Shown piece by piece: positions 1 to 5,543 of a stretch of 6,644 nucleotides of DNA (within the stretch, counting starts at the first letter, position 1; each line of letters begins with the position of its first letter). This DNA comes from Verrucomicrobiota bacterium (GTDB lineage Bacteria; Verrucomicrobiota; Verrucomicrobiia; Limisphaerales; CAIQOK01), in assembly GCA_025363535.1 (NCBI GenBank), contig JANYDP010000403.1, forward strand, positions 1-6,644, given 5' to 3'. The translations under genes were made by a program, and so were the position numbers. The notes under the pieces were generated by a model that saw nothing but the letters and a program-made list of their open reading frames with translations, ran no database searches and was not told the origin of the DNA.

Positions 1-1176
1 GAAGCCATCCGCCAATCCGTCCGCGAGGCGCTCACCCGCGCCGACCTCATCATCACCACCGGCGGACTCGGGCCGACGTCCGACGATCTCACGCGCGAGT
101 TGATCGCCGGACTGCTCGGCAAGAAACTCCACGAAGACGCCACGACCGCGGAAGTCATCAAAAAATATTTTCAAAAGCGCAACCGCCCGCTGCCCCCAGG
201 AAATCTCGTGCAAGCTCTGGTGCCCGAGGGCACGCTGGTGCTGGCCAATCCGAACGGCACCGCACCGGGGTTGGCTGTGGAAATTGAAGAGGGCGGATGG
301 AAGATGGAAGATGGAAAACGCCCACCCTCGCCATTCTCCACGATCCATCCTCAATCCTCGCCTTCAAAAAAGTGGCTCATCATGCTCCCCGGCCCGCCGC
401 GCGAACTGCGACCCATGTTCACCGACGCCGTCGTGCCGCTGCTGCAACGGGTGGTGCCCGTGGAAAACAAATTTGTCAGCCGCACGTTGCGCACCGTCGG
501 GATCGGCGAATCTGCCGTGCAGGAAAAAATCGCCGGCCCGCTCGCGGCACTGTTGCAGTCGGGTTTGGAGCTGGGCTACTGCGCCCACATGGGACAGGTG
601 GATGTGCGGCTATCGGCGCACGGCGACACGGCGGACAGGTTGGTTCAACTCGGCGCAGAAATTGTTCGCACGCAACTTGGCCCGGCTGTTTTTGGCGAGG
701 GCGATGACGAACTTGAAGCCGTGGTGATCCGTCAGCTCACGGAGAGGAAACAGACTTTGGCCGTGGCGGAATCCTGCACCGGTGGCGGCGTGGCAGACCG
801 GTTGACCAACGTGCCGGGAGCATCGGCGGTTTTTCTCGGCGGCTTCATCACGTACAGCAACGCGCTGAAGGAAAAATTTCTCGGCGTGCAAACGAAAACC
901 CTGGCGGAACACGGTGCCGTCAGTGAACCGGTGGCGCGGGAAATGGCCGAGGGCGCACGCCGCGCCACGGCGGCTGACTACGCCATCGCGGTGACGGGCA
1001 TCGCGGGACCGGCGGGTGGCACGGTGGAAAAACCGGTGGGCACGGTCTTCATCGCGCTGGCGACGGCGGCGGGCACGGAGGTTTGGAAAATGTTCAATCC
1101 GTGGGATCGCGTCACGTTCAAGGAGGCCACGACACGGCAAGCCATCAATCAGTTAAGGTTGCGGTTGCTCGGATGA
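1..1176 (+). CDS. cinA: CinA-like protein (competence/damage-inducible protein A; NMN amidohydrolase type), 5'-truncated
   Basis: The reading frame is open from the first base, so the true start lies upstream; family comparison suggests roughly 50-55 residues are missing. Visible in order: the N-terminal molybdopterin-binding-like (MoCF) domain with TTGGLGPTSDDLTRE at window residues 19-33, the LPGPPREL motif at 129-136, and the C-terminal PncC-type domain with AESCTGG at 256-262 (probable catalytic serine 258) and a GAVSEPVA motif. Full CinA proteins combine an ADP-ribose pyrophosphatase-like domain with nicotinamide-nucleotide amidohydrolase, which recycles NMN to nicotinic acid mononucleotide in the cytoplasm. 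The oddity is an in-frame insert of about 26 residues (codons about 96-122) just before LPGPPREL. It is rich in Lys, Pro and Ser and is encoded by a palindromic repeat. Family members normally pass from APGLAVE almost directly to the LPGPP motif. Identification is firm; activity of the interrupted N-terminal domain is uncertain. Confidence 0.95.
   Translation, partial: EAIRQSVREALTRADLIITTGGLGPTSDDLTRELIAGLLGKKLHEDATTAEVIKKYFQKRNRPLPPGNLVQALVPEGTLVLANPNGTAPGLAVEIEEGGWKMEDGKRPPSPFSTIHPQSSPSKKWLIMLPGPPRELRPMFTDAVVPLLQRVVPVENKFVSRTLRTVGIGESAVQEKIAGPLAALLQSGLELGYCAHMGQVDVRLSAHGDTADRLVQLGAEIVRTQLGPAVFGEGDDELEAVVIRQLTERKQTLAVAESCTGGGVADRLTNVPGASAVFLGGFITYSNALKEKFLGVQTKTLAEHGAVSEPVAREMAEGARRATAADYAIAVTGIAGPAGGTVEKPVGTVFIALATAAGTEVWKMFNPWDRVTFKEATTRQAINQLRLRLLG
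286..359. repeat. Imperfect palindromic heptad repeat inserted in frame in cinA
   Basis: The left arm 286-314 and right arm 331-359 pair without gaps at 21 of 29 Watson-Crick positions plus one G-U, around a 16-nt loop (315-330). The left arm carries three perfect tandem copies of GATGGAA (296-316); the right arm shows a degenerate complementary heptad pattern (CATCCTC then AATCCTC). The element sits inside cinA, keeps the frame and accounts for the extra residues between APGLAVE and LPGPPREL. This resembles in principle the palindromic elements known to insert into Rickettsia coding genes, but the sequence is different. The pairing is seen directly; insertion is inferred from the normal length of the CinA family. 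Confidence 0.75.
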
Positions 1177-1191
1177 GCGAGCCAGCATCGG

Positions 1192-1204
1192 TGGTTTGAA
1201 ACCA
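1192..1204. repeat. Perfect 13-bp palindrome downstream of cinA
   Basis: TGGTTT-G-AAACCA is a perfect inverted repeat 15 bases after the cinA stop codon. The stem could extend by ATC (1187-1189) with GAT (1205-1207) across a two-base bulge. No T-tract follows directly, so it is at best a weak hairpin at the end of the cinA transcript and not a convincing intrinsic terminator. Confidence 0.35.
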
Positions 1205-1249
1205 GATCCGCGTGCGGGGTTTTGATTGCCGGCCAACCTATGCGGAGCG

Positions 1250-1271
1250 AGCCTCACAAATAGCCTCACAA
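1250..1271. repeat. Short direct repeat AGCCTCACAA x2
   Basis: The decamer AGCCTCACAA occurs at 1250-1259 and 1262-1271, separated by two bases, in non-coding DNA between cinA and the tRNA gene. It could be local slippage duplication or debris of a decayed element; no function can be assigned. Confidence 0.4.
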
Positions 1272-1289
1272 GTTTGGTCGCAAACGGTT

Positions 1290-1371
1290 AAAACGTGACC
1301 ACGGCTGGCGCAATGAGTTCCGAGGAAAAGGTGACTTGACCCATTGCCAATGTTGGGGAAAGTCACGTTTT
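1290..1371. repeat. Nested inverted repeats (terminal 10-bp arms) between cinA and tRNA-Asp
   Basis: AAAACGTGAC (1290-1299) is perfectly complementary to GTCACGTTTT (1362-1371). Inside this pair, TGGCGCAATG (1306-1315) and CATTGCCA (1342-1349) form a second stem with a two-base bulge. The arrangement gives a long two-level hairpin of about 82 bp with no coding potential. It could be a small non-autonomous element (MITE-like), a structured RNA or an attachment remnant. The complementarity is directly visible; what it does is unknown. Confidence 0.5.
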
Positions 1372-1400
1372 GACGCTACCGGTCACGGGCGGTCAAAACG
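1366..1400 (-). terminator. Candidate hairpin terminator after tRNA-Asp
   Basis: CGTTTTGAC (1366-1374) and GTCAAAACG (1392-1400) are perfect 9-bp inverted arms around a 17-nt loop. Read on the minus strand, the hairpin starts seven bases after the encoded CCA end of tRNA-Asp, which is where a transcript-ending stem would be expected. It lacks a clean T-tract, since TGACTTTCC follows, so termination is only plausible. Its left arm overlaps the inverted repeat at 1362-1371. Confidence 0.35.
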
Positions 1401-1407
1401 AAGAAAG

Positions 1408-1484
1408 TGGCGGGAGCGGCGGGGCTCGAACCCGTAACCTCTGCCGTGACAGGGCAGCGCTCTAACCAATTGAGCTACGCCCCC
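1408..1484 (-). tRNA. tRNA-Asp (anticodon GUC)
   Basis: The minus strand folds as a complete 77-nt tRNA with an encoded CCA end. The acceptor stem GGGGGCG pairs with CGCTCCC, with one G-U. The D arm is GCTC/GAGC with a GG-containing loop. The anticodon stem CTGCC/GGCAG carries loop CTGTCAC, giving anticodon GUC (plus-strand bases 1448-1450). The variable loop is AGGTT, and the T arm holds TTCGAGC. The discriminator base is G73, the expected identity element for aspartate. The last base pair of the T stem (49-65) is an A-C mismatch; the E. coli tRNA-Asp has G-U there. The gene is orphan, with no other tRNA adjacent. Confidence 0.97.
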
Positions 1485-1500
1485 GCACTGGGGAATTGAG

Positions 1501-1529
1501 AAGTTAGGGAAAGCCGCCGCCGCCGTCAA
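1501..1529 (-). promoter_or_regulatory. Probable sigma-70 promoter of tRNA-Asp
   Basis: On the minus strand, TTGACG (1524-1529, five of six consensus positions) is followed after 17 bases by TAACTT (1501-1506), which keeps the key T1, A2 and T6 of the -10 hexamer. The -10 box ends 16 bases upstream of the mature tRNA 5' end, leaving a short leader for RNase P to remove. The spacing is ideal; the -10 match is moderate. Confidence 0.55.
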
Positions 1530-1659
1530 TCACGATAAAAAAAATTGTCAGGTGGTTTTCAAACTGGAAAGTCGTGCGCAAACAAAAACAGACGGGGTAA
1601 ACGACCGGGCCATGGAGTTTTTACTTTTATTCCCCCCTCGCCAACCTATCTTCCCGCCG

Positions 1660-3081
1660 ATGCATGCTAAAGGTCTGCGGAAAACAAAAATCATCGCCAC
1701 GCTCGGCCCGGCCACCAGTTCGCCCGAAATGCTCGGCGCGCTGATTGACGCCGGCGTCAATATTTTCCGGCTCAACATGTCGCACGCGCCCCACGACTGG
1801 GTGCGCCGCATCGTCGCCGACATCCGCGCCGCGTCCGCCGCGCGCGGGAAGTTCACCGGCATCATGATGGACACGCAAGGTCCGGCCATCCGCACCGGCG
1901 ATCTGAGCGTGCCGCTGAATTTGCAGCCAGGCCAGAAGTTCACCCTCACCGTGCGCGGCGAACGCAGCGAGGAGGAACATTCGGTGGATGTGAACTACGC
2001 CAACTTCGTCAACGACATCAACGTGGGTGACACGGTGTTGTTCGACAACGGCGCGATCCAGATGAAGGTGCTCACGAAGGAAGGCAACCGGGTGCATTGC
2101 GAAGTGCTCACCGAGGGCGTGCTGGGCAGCCGGCGGCATATTAATCTGCCGGGCGTCCGCGTCAGCCTGCCCGCACTCACGGCCAAGGACATTGCCGACG
2201 TGAAGCTCGGCTTGGAAGTAGGCGTGGATCTGGTGGCGCTGTCGTTCGTGCGTGAAGCTCGCGATTTGCTACAGTTGAAGGAACTGCTTTCCGCCGACGC
2301 CAAGCAACGGCCACTGGTCATCGCGAAGATCGAGGATCAGCAGGCCGTAAAGAATCTCGAGGAGATTGTCGCGGAAGCCGACGGCATCATGGTGGCGCGC
2401 GGTGATCTGGGCATTGAAATTCCCTACGAGGAACTGCCCATCGTGCAGCGGCGCATCGTCAAGACCTGCCTGCGTGTCGGCAAGCCGGTCATTGTCGCCA
2501 CGCACATGCTCGAGAGCATGATCGAGTCGCCCATGCCCACGCGCGCGGAAGTCACGGACGTGGCCAACGCGGTTTACGAACAGGCGGACGCGATCATGTT
2601 GAGCGGCGAGACGACGGTGGGGAAATATCCGCTGAAGTGCATCGAGGTGTTTGACCGCATCGCCGAACGGACCGAACGCAGCGGCGGCGCAAACTTTTTT
2701 GAACACGCCGAACTCACGCAGGCCCGGCAGAAAGTGGTCAAGAGCGCCATCGTCATGGCCAATGAACTCAAGGCCGAGGCGATCCTGGTCTTCACCCGCA
2801 ATGGCAGCATGGCGCGCTTCACCGGCTGGCTGCGACCGCGCTATTCGCAGATCTTTGCGCTCTGCTCGCGGCCCGAGGTGGCGCGCGGGTTGTCGTTGAA
2901 CTGGGGCGTTACGCCGGTGGTGGTGCCGTTCGATTTGATCAACCCGGAGAACACGATTGAGGCGGCGGTGCAAACGCTCACCGATCAGGGAAGTTTGAAA
3001 AAAGGCCAGACGATCGTCATCGTCGGGGCCATCCTGGTGGCGGATAAAATCGTGGATGCGGTCCAGATGCGAGTCGTGTGA
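1660..3081 (+). CDS. pyk: Pyruvate kinase
   Basis: This is the cytoplasmic glycolytic enzyme that converts phosphoenolpyruvate and ADP to pyruvate and ATP. With ATG 1660 it has 473 residues, the usual family length, and opens with the expected RKTKIIATLGPAT. Upstream in-frame starts (GTG 1552, ATG 1612) would add 36 or 16 residues not typical of the family; no start has a good ribosome-binding site. Key residues: RLNMSH (37-42) and DT (71-72), corresponding to the potassium-site region; IAKIED with catalytic-type K223 and E225; VARGDLG (R247, G248, D249); and THMLESM at 281-287, where most pyruvate kinases have Q instead of H. Unusual points: the stretch normally DTKGPEIR reads DTQGPAIR, so alanine occupies the position that separates K+-dependent (Glu) from K+-independent (Lys) enzymes. 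The C-terminal domain ends GAILVADKIVDAVQMRVV, without the common glycine-rich GTTN loop. The gene is likely monocistronic, or followed at 67 bp by the GAF gene. Confidence 0.96.
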   Translation: MHAKGLRKTKIIATLGPATSSPEMLGALIDAGVNIFRLNMSHAPHDWVRRIVADIRAASAARGKFTGIMMDTQGPAIRTGDLSVPLNLQPGQKFTLTVRGERSEEEHSVDVNYANFVNDINVGDTVLFDNGAIQMKVLTKEGNRVHCEVLTEGVLGSRRHINLPGVRVSLPALTAKDIADVKLGLEVGVDLVALSFVREARDLLQLKELLSADAKQRPLVIAKIEDQQAVKNLEEIVAEADGIMVARGDLGIEIPYEELPIVQRRIVKTCLRVGKPVIVATHMLESMIESPMPTRAEVTDVANAVYEQADAIMLSGETTVGKYPLKCIEVFDRIAERTERSGGANFFEHAELTQARQKVVKSAIVMANELKAEAILVFTRNGSMARFTGWLRPRYSQIFALCSRPEVARGLSLNWGVTPVVVPFDLINPENTIEAAVQTLTDQGSLKKGQTIVIVGAILVADKIVDAVQMRVV

Positions 3082-3148
3082 GCCGGACGAAAACGAAGCA
3101 TTGATTTTCCCTTTTGAACCGGTAGTTTTTTGCCCGTACCAACAAGCC

Positions 3149-3751
3149 ATGAACCGCCCGCCGCGCAAAAACGAAATCCAAAGAATCCAGGTGCTCTGGG
3201 ATTATGAGGTTTTGGACACGGTGCCGGAATCGGTCTTTGATGAGTTGACCGAACTCGCGGCGATCATCTGCGCCGCGCCCATTGCGCTGATTTCGCTGAT
3301 TGATGAAAAACGGCAGTGGTTCAAGTCCAAGGTGGGCATCAGCGTCAACGAAACTTCCCGCGACATTTCGTTTTGCGCCCACGCCATCCGGGGCGAAGGC
3401 CTGTTCATCGTTCCCGATGCCGCCAAGGACAAGCGTTTCGCCGACAATCCCCTGGTAAAATCCGCGCCCAAGATTCGCTTCTACGCCGGCGCCCCGCTGG
3501 TGACGCCGGACGGCCACGCCCTCGGCACTTTGTGCGTCATTGACAAAAAACCGCGCCAGTTGCGGCCCGAGCAGAAACAGGCGCTGCTCATTCTGTCCCG
3601 CCACGTCATGACCCAGCTTGAACTCCGCCGCCAGGCGCGCGAGCTGGTGGTGACACGAGATAAAACGGCGGGGGAACTGGACAAGGCGCGGGCGGAAATC
3701 GTCCGGCTCAAACAACGACTGGCCAGGCGGACATCCGGAAAAATCCGGTAA
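3149..3751 (+). CDS. Stand-alone GAF-domain sensory protein with C-terminal coiled coil
   Basis: The product is a 200-residue soluble protein. It has one GAF domain (about residues 26-160) of the subclass found at the N-terminus of many histidine kinases and diguanylate cyclases. Hallmarks are FDELTELAAIICAAPIALISLIDE, RQWFKSKVG, ISFCAHAI (Cys76), RFADNPLV, IRFYAGAPLVTPDG and LGTLCVIDKKPR. A basic, heptad-rich helix (about 155-195, LELRRQARELV...IVRLKQRLARR) follows and looks like a dimerising or signalling coiled coil, but no kinase, cyclase or other output domain comes after it; the stop is clean. ATG 3149 is chosen because the conserved family start (LWDYEVLDT) begins a few residues later. 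The open frame upstream to 3056 overlaps pyk and has no conserved features. The ligand is unknown. The protein probably acts through a partner, but none is adjacent. No Shine-Dalgarno site is visible. Confidence 0.85.
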   Translation: MNRPPRKNEIQRIQVLWDYEVLDTVPESVFDELTELAAIICAAPIALISLIDEKRQWFKSKVGISVNETSRDISFCAHAIRGEGLFIVPDAAKDKRFADNPLVKSAPKIRFYAGAPLVTPDGHALGTLCVIDKKPRQLRPEQKQALLILSRHVMTQLELRRQARELVVTRDKTAGELDKARAEIVRLKQRLARRTSGKIR

Positions 3752-3763
3752 ACGCTTTCAGAA

Positions 3764-3949
3764 TCAGTGGGCCGGCCGGTTCAACAAAAACATCGCCACG
3801 GCCAGCGCAGCGGAAACCAGAATCCCTGCGGCCAGCGCCCAGCACAGAATGCGCCGGTGCTTGCGCCGGCCCGCCGAACCACCCATGCCTGCGAAAAGGT
3901 AAAAGCGTTCGGCCGGCTTGTTGGGATTAGACGAAAAAGGAAAATTCAT
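3764..3949 (-). CDS. Small hypothetical tail-anchored membrane protein
   Basis: This is a 61-residue predicted protein that I cannot assign to a named family. Residues 1-33 are soluble and end in a strongly basic patch (GRRKHRR, 27-33). Residues 34-56 are a single hydrophobic helix (ILCWALAAGILVSAALAVAMFLL), and only five residues follow, so it should be anchored by its C-terminal end with the N-terminus in the cytoplasm (positive-inside rule). The ATG at 3949 is preferred over the upstream ATG at 4000 because AAGGGG lies six bases before it, the best Shine-Dalgarno-like site in this window. The 17 extra residues of the longer form are arginine- and glycine-rich and unremarkable. The gene is convergent with the GAF gene, with 12 bp between stops. 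A real gene is likely but not proved. Confidence 0.6.
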   Translation of the reverse strand: MNFPFSSNPNKPAERFYLFAGMGGSAGRRKHRRILCWALAAGILVSAALAVAMFLLNRPAH

Positions 3950-4114
3950 CGGACGCCCCTTCGTTGCACCAACAATATCCGCGCGACCGCCACCCCGCAA
4001 CAGCGGCGGTTTGACCTGCGGAAACCAAACTTCATCAGCCAGTTCATCGCCGCCATGTTATGCCAGCGCCGCGCCCTTTGAAAATAATTTCTTGCGGCCT
4101 GACCGGCACCCATC

Positions 4115-4618
4115 CTAAAGCTCCGGGATCTCGCCCCACAACGGCTGCAAGTCCGGATCCTCCAAAGCCATCGTTTTCATTTTATCCTTGGCCCCAAGTT
4201 GCAGCGCCCGCCGCAGCCAGGTACGGGCCGCTTCCAATTGCTGCAACTGGCAGGCGTAGCAGGACAAGTTGTAGGGAATGGTCGGCTCGGTGGGAAATTG
4301 TTCACTGGCCGAAAGCAAAGCATCCCAAGCCTGTTGCAGTCCGCCGCCGGGCGCGCGGCGCAGCGCATAGGCATGATGCAGCCAACTGGAGGAGCGCAAC
4401 GGCGCGTGTTGCATCAGCGTGCGGGCGATTTCCAGCGCAGCCTCCCACCGTTGCGCCTGCGCGAGCATGACCCACCGAACTTCCAGCACGTCGGGGTGGC
4501 TTTGGTTTGCAGAGGTGATCCTGGCCAACTCCGCTTCCGCTTCAGCGGGATCGCCCAGTTCCGACCAGCCGATGGCGGCGGAGAGAAAGAATATGTCCGG
4601 CGGTTCGAGTGATAACAT
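4115..4618 (-). CDS. TPR-repeat protein
   Basis: The product is a 167-residue, probably cytoplasmic protein built almost entirely of helix-turn-helix tetratricopeptide-like repeats. Recognisable units start near residues 11 (IGWSELGDPAEAEAEL), 45 (VRWVMLAQAQRWEAALEIA), 81 (HHAYALRRAPGGGLQQAWDAL) and 114 (YNLSCYACQLQQLEAARTWLRRAL). It ends with the ALEDPDLQPLW motif common at the end of TPR proteins. Such proteins serve as protein-protein scaffolds; no partner or reaction can be named. There is no signal peptide or membrane segment. The ATG at 4618 is the first good start; only a weak GGA lies about 11 bases upstream. It is transcribed divergently from the dienelactone hydrolase gene, across a 63-bp AT-rich gap. 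Confidence 0.8.
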   Translation of the reverse strand: MLSLEPPDIFFLSAAIGWSELGDPAEAEAELARITSANQSHPDVLEVRWVMLAQAQRWEAALEIARTLMQHAPLRSSSWLHHAYALRRAPGGGLQQAWDALLSASEQFPTEPTIPYNLSCYACQLQQLEAARTWLRRALQLGAKDKMKTMALEDPDLQPLWGEIPEL

Positions 4619-4656
4619 GAATCAAGTCCGGTTGACCAAGTTGTGCGGTGATAACA
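4609..4656. repeat. Direct repeat GTGATAACA in the divergent promoter region
   Basis: The nonamer GTGATAACA occurs at 4609-4617 and again at 4648-4656, a 39-bp period. The first copy covers the start codon of the minus-strand TPR gene and the second lies just upstream of the possible -10 box of the hydrolase gene. Paired sites of this kind can be operators, but the copy overlapping coding sequence could be chance. Confidence 0.35.
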
Positions 4657-4668
4657 CTGGCATTTAAT
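4641..4668 (+). promoter_or_regulatory. Possible promoter of the dienelactone hydrolase gene
   Basis: TTGTGC (4641-4646) and TTTAAT (4663-4668, five of six positions of the -10 consensus) are separated by 16 bases, just upstream of the ATG at 4682. The -35 match is weak. One copy of the GTGATAACA repeat lies in the spacer, where a bound regulator would block polymerase. The surrounding 4661-4676 stretch is AT-rich and is probably shared with the divergent TPR promoter. Confidence 0.35.
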
Positions 4669-4681
4669 TTATTTCCGCGCT

Positions 4682-5473
4682 ATGCATAACGTCATGAAAA
4701 AAATAATTTTCCTGCTCGCAGCCATGTGTGGCGCGCTGGCGGCGCGGGCGGAACTGCGGACGCAAGCCGTCGAATACAAACAAGGCGACACCACGCTCGA
4801 AGGCTGGCTTGCCTATGACGATGCCTTCACCGGCAAACGCCCCGGAGTCCTCGTCGTCCACCAATGGAAAGGCCTCGGCGATTACGAAAAGAAACGCGCC
4901 GAAATGCTGGCCAGGCTGGGTTACGTGGCGTTTTGCGCGGACATTTACGGCCAGGGCATCCGTCCGCAAACCACGGCCGAGGCCGGGGCGCAGGCGGGCA
5001 AATACAAAGGCGACCGTCCCCTGCTCCGCGCCCGCGTCAACGCCGGCCTGGACGCGCTGAAGAAAGTTGAACGCGTGGATTCCCAACACATTGCCGCCAT
5101 TGGCTATTGTTTTGGCGGCACGACGGTCATCGAACTCGCCCGCAGCGGCGCGGACATTTCCGGCGTCGTGAGTTTTCACGGCGGCCTCGATTCGCCCACG
5201 CCCGCTGACGGCAAAAACATCAAATGCAAAGTGCTGGCCTGTCATGGTGCGGACGATCCCTTTGTTCCGGCGAAAGATCTGGCCGCGTTCGAAGACGAAA
5301 TGCGTTTGGCCAAAGTGGACTGGCAACTGATGAAGTTTGGCGGCGCGGTTCACAGCTTCACCGACTGGAACATGGACGGCAAGGCGCTGCCCGGCGCGCA
5401 GTACAACGCGGCGGCAGATCAGCGTTCGTGGTCGGCCATGCAGCAGTTCTTTGGGGAAATTTTTCACAACTAA
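4682..5473 (+). CDS. Secreted dienelactone hydrolase family protein (alpha/beta hydrolase)
   Basis: The product is a 263-residue alpha/beta hydrolase with a cysteine nucleophile. The N-terminus (MKKIIFLLAAMCGALAARA, from the second Met at 4694) is a typical Sec signal peptide with probable cleavage after ARA, so the enzyme should be periplasmic or exported. Catalytic triad, numbered from ATG 4682: Cys143 in GYCFGG, Asp192 in HGADDPFVP and His224 in AVHSFTDWN. The ADIYGQGIRP segment is typical of the family. In classical dienelactone hydrolases an active-site Glu follows the first strand (HE or QE); here the motif is VVHQWKGL, with Gln, as in a subset of the family. The natural substrate cannot be read from the sequence; no aromatic degradation genes are nearby, so a role in chlorocatechol breakdown is not supported. 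Start 4682 or 4694 cannot be decided, as neither has a ribosome-binding site. Confidence 0.9.
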   Translation: MHNVMKKIIFLLAAMCGALAARAELRTQAVEYKQGDTTLEGWLAYDDAFTGKRPGVLVVHQWKGLGDYEKKRAEMLARLGYVAFCADIYGQGIRPQTTAEAGAQAGKYKGDRPLLRARVNAGLDALKKVERVDSQHIAAIGYCFGGTTVIELARSGADISGVVSFHGGLDSPTPADGKNIKCKVLACHGADDPFVPAKDLAAFEDEMRLAKVDWQLMKFGGAVHSFTDWNMDGKALPGAQYNAAADQRSWSAMQQFFGEIFHN

Positions 5474-5534
5474 GAAACCCGGCGACCAAGCGGAAACCGG
5501 TTCAAACCTTGGTTCCTTCGTTGCTTTGTGGTTC
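5474..5534. repeat. Degenerate inverted-repeat element between the hydrolase gene and rsmD
   Basis: The bases right after the hydrolase stop codon (GCGACCAAGCGGAAACC, 5482-5498) resemble the reverse complement of 5511-5524 (GGTTCCTTCGTTGC), with a few small gaps. The core AACC/GGTT pairing is at 5495-5498 and 5511-5514. The right arm also shows a four-base rhythm (TTGG, TTCC, TTCG, TTGC, TTTG at 5509-5528). It may be a decayed intergenic palindrome similar in design to those at 286 and 6497, but the pairing needs gaps, so support is moderate. Confidence 0.4.
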
Positions 5535-5543
5535 AATCATCCC

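Noticed and set aside
1290..1400. Insertion sequence or integron site
   Set aside because: No transposase or integrase remnant and no clear target duplication are visible; only inverted repeats can be supported.
1552..1659. N-terminal extension of pyruvate kinase from GTG 1552 or ATG 1612
   Set aside because: The family begins at RKTKI; the upstream 36 residues have no conserved pattern and the region overlaps plausible leader sequence. It is kept only as an alternative start.
2269..3168. Long minus-strand open frame (299 codons) opposite pyk
   Set aside because: It is antisense to a clearly identified pyruvate kinase. Its translation is rich in His, Arg and Asp with no domain, as expected for a GC-rich shadow frame.
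3017..3715. Minus-strand open frame (232 codons) opposite the GAF gene
   Set aside because: The plus strand encodes a convincing GAF domain; the antisense product resembles no family.
3950..4114. Short minus-strand frame starting at ATG 4056
   Set aside because: It encodes about 36 residues rich in Arg with no motif and runs out of frame into the start of the 61-residue protein. No evidence that it is translated; I see no other gene in this gap.
4664..5536. Minus-strand open frame (290 codons) opposite the hydrolase gene
   Set aside because: It lies opposite a complete hydrolase gene with an intact catalytic triad. Its arginine- and alanine-rich translation has no recognisable motif.
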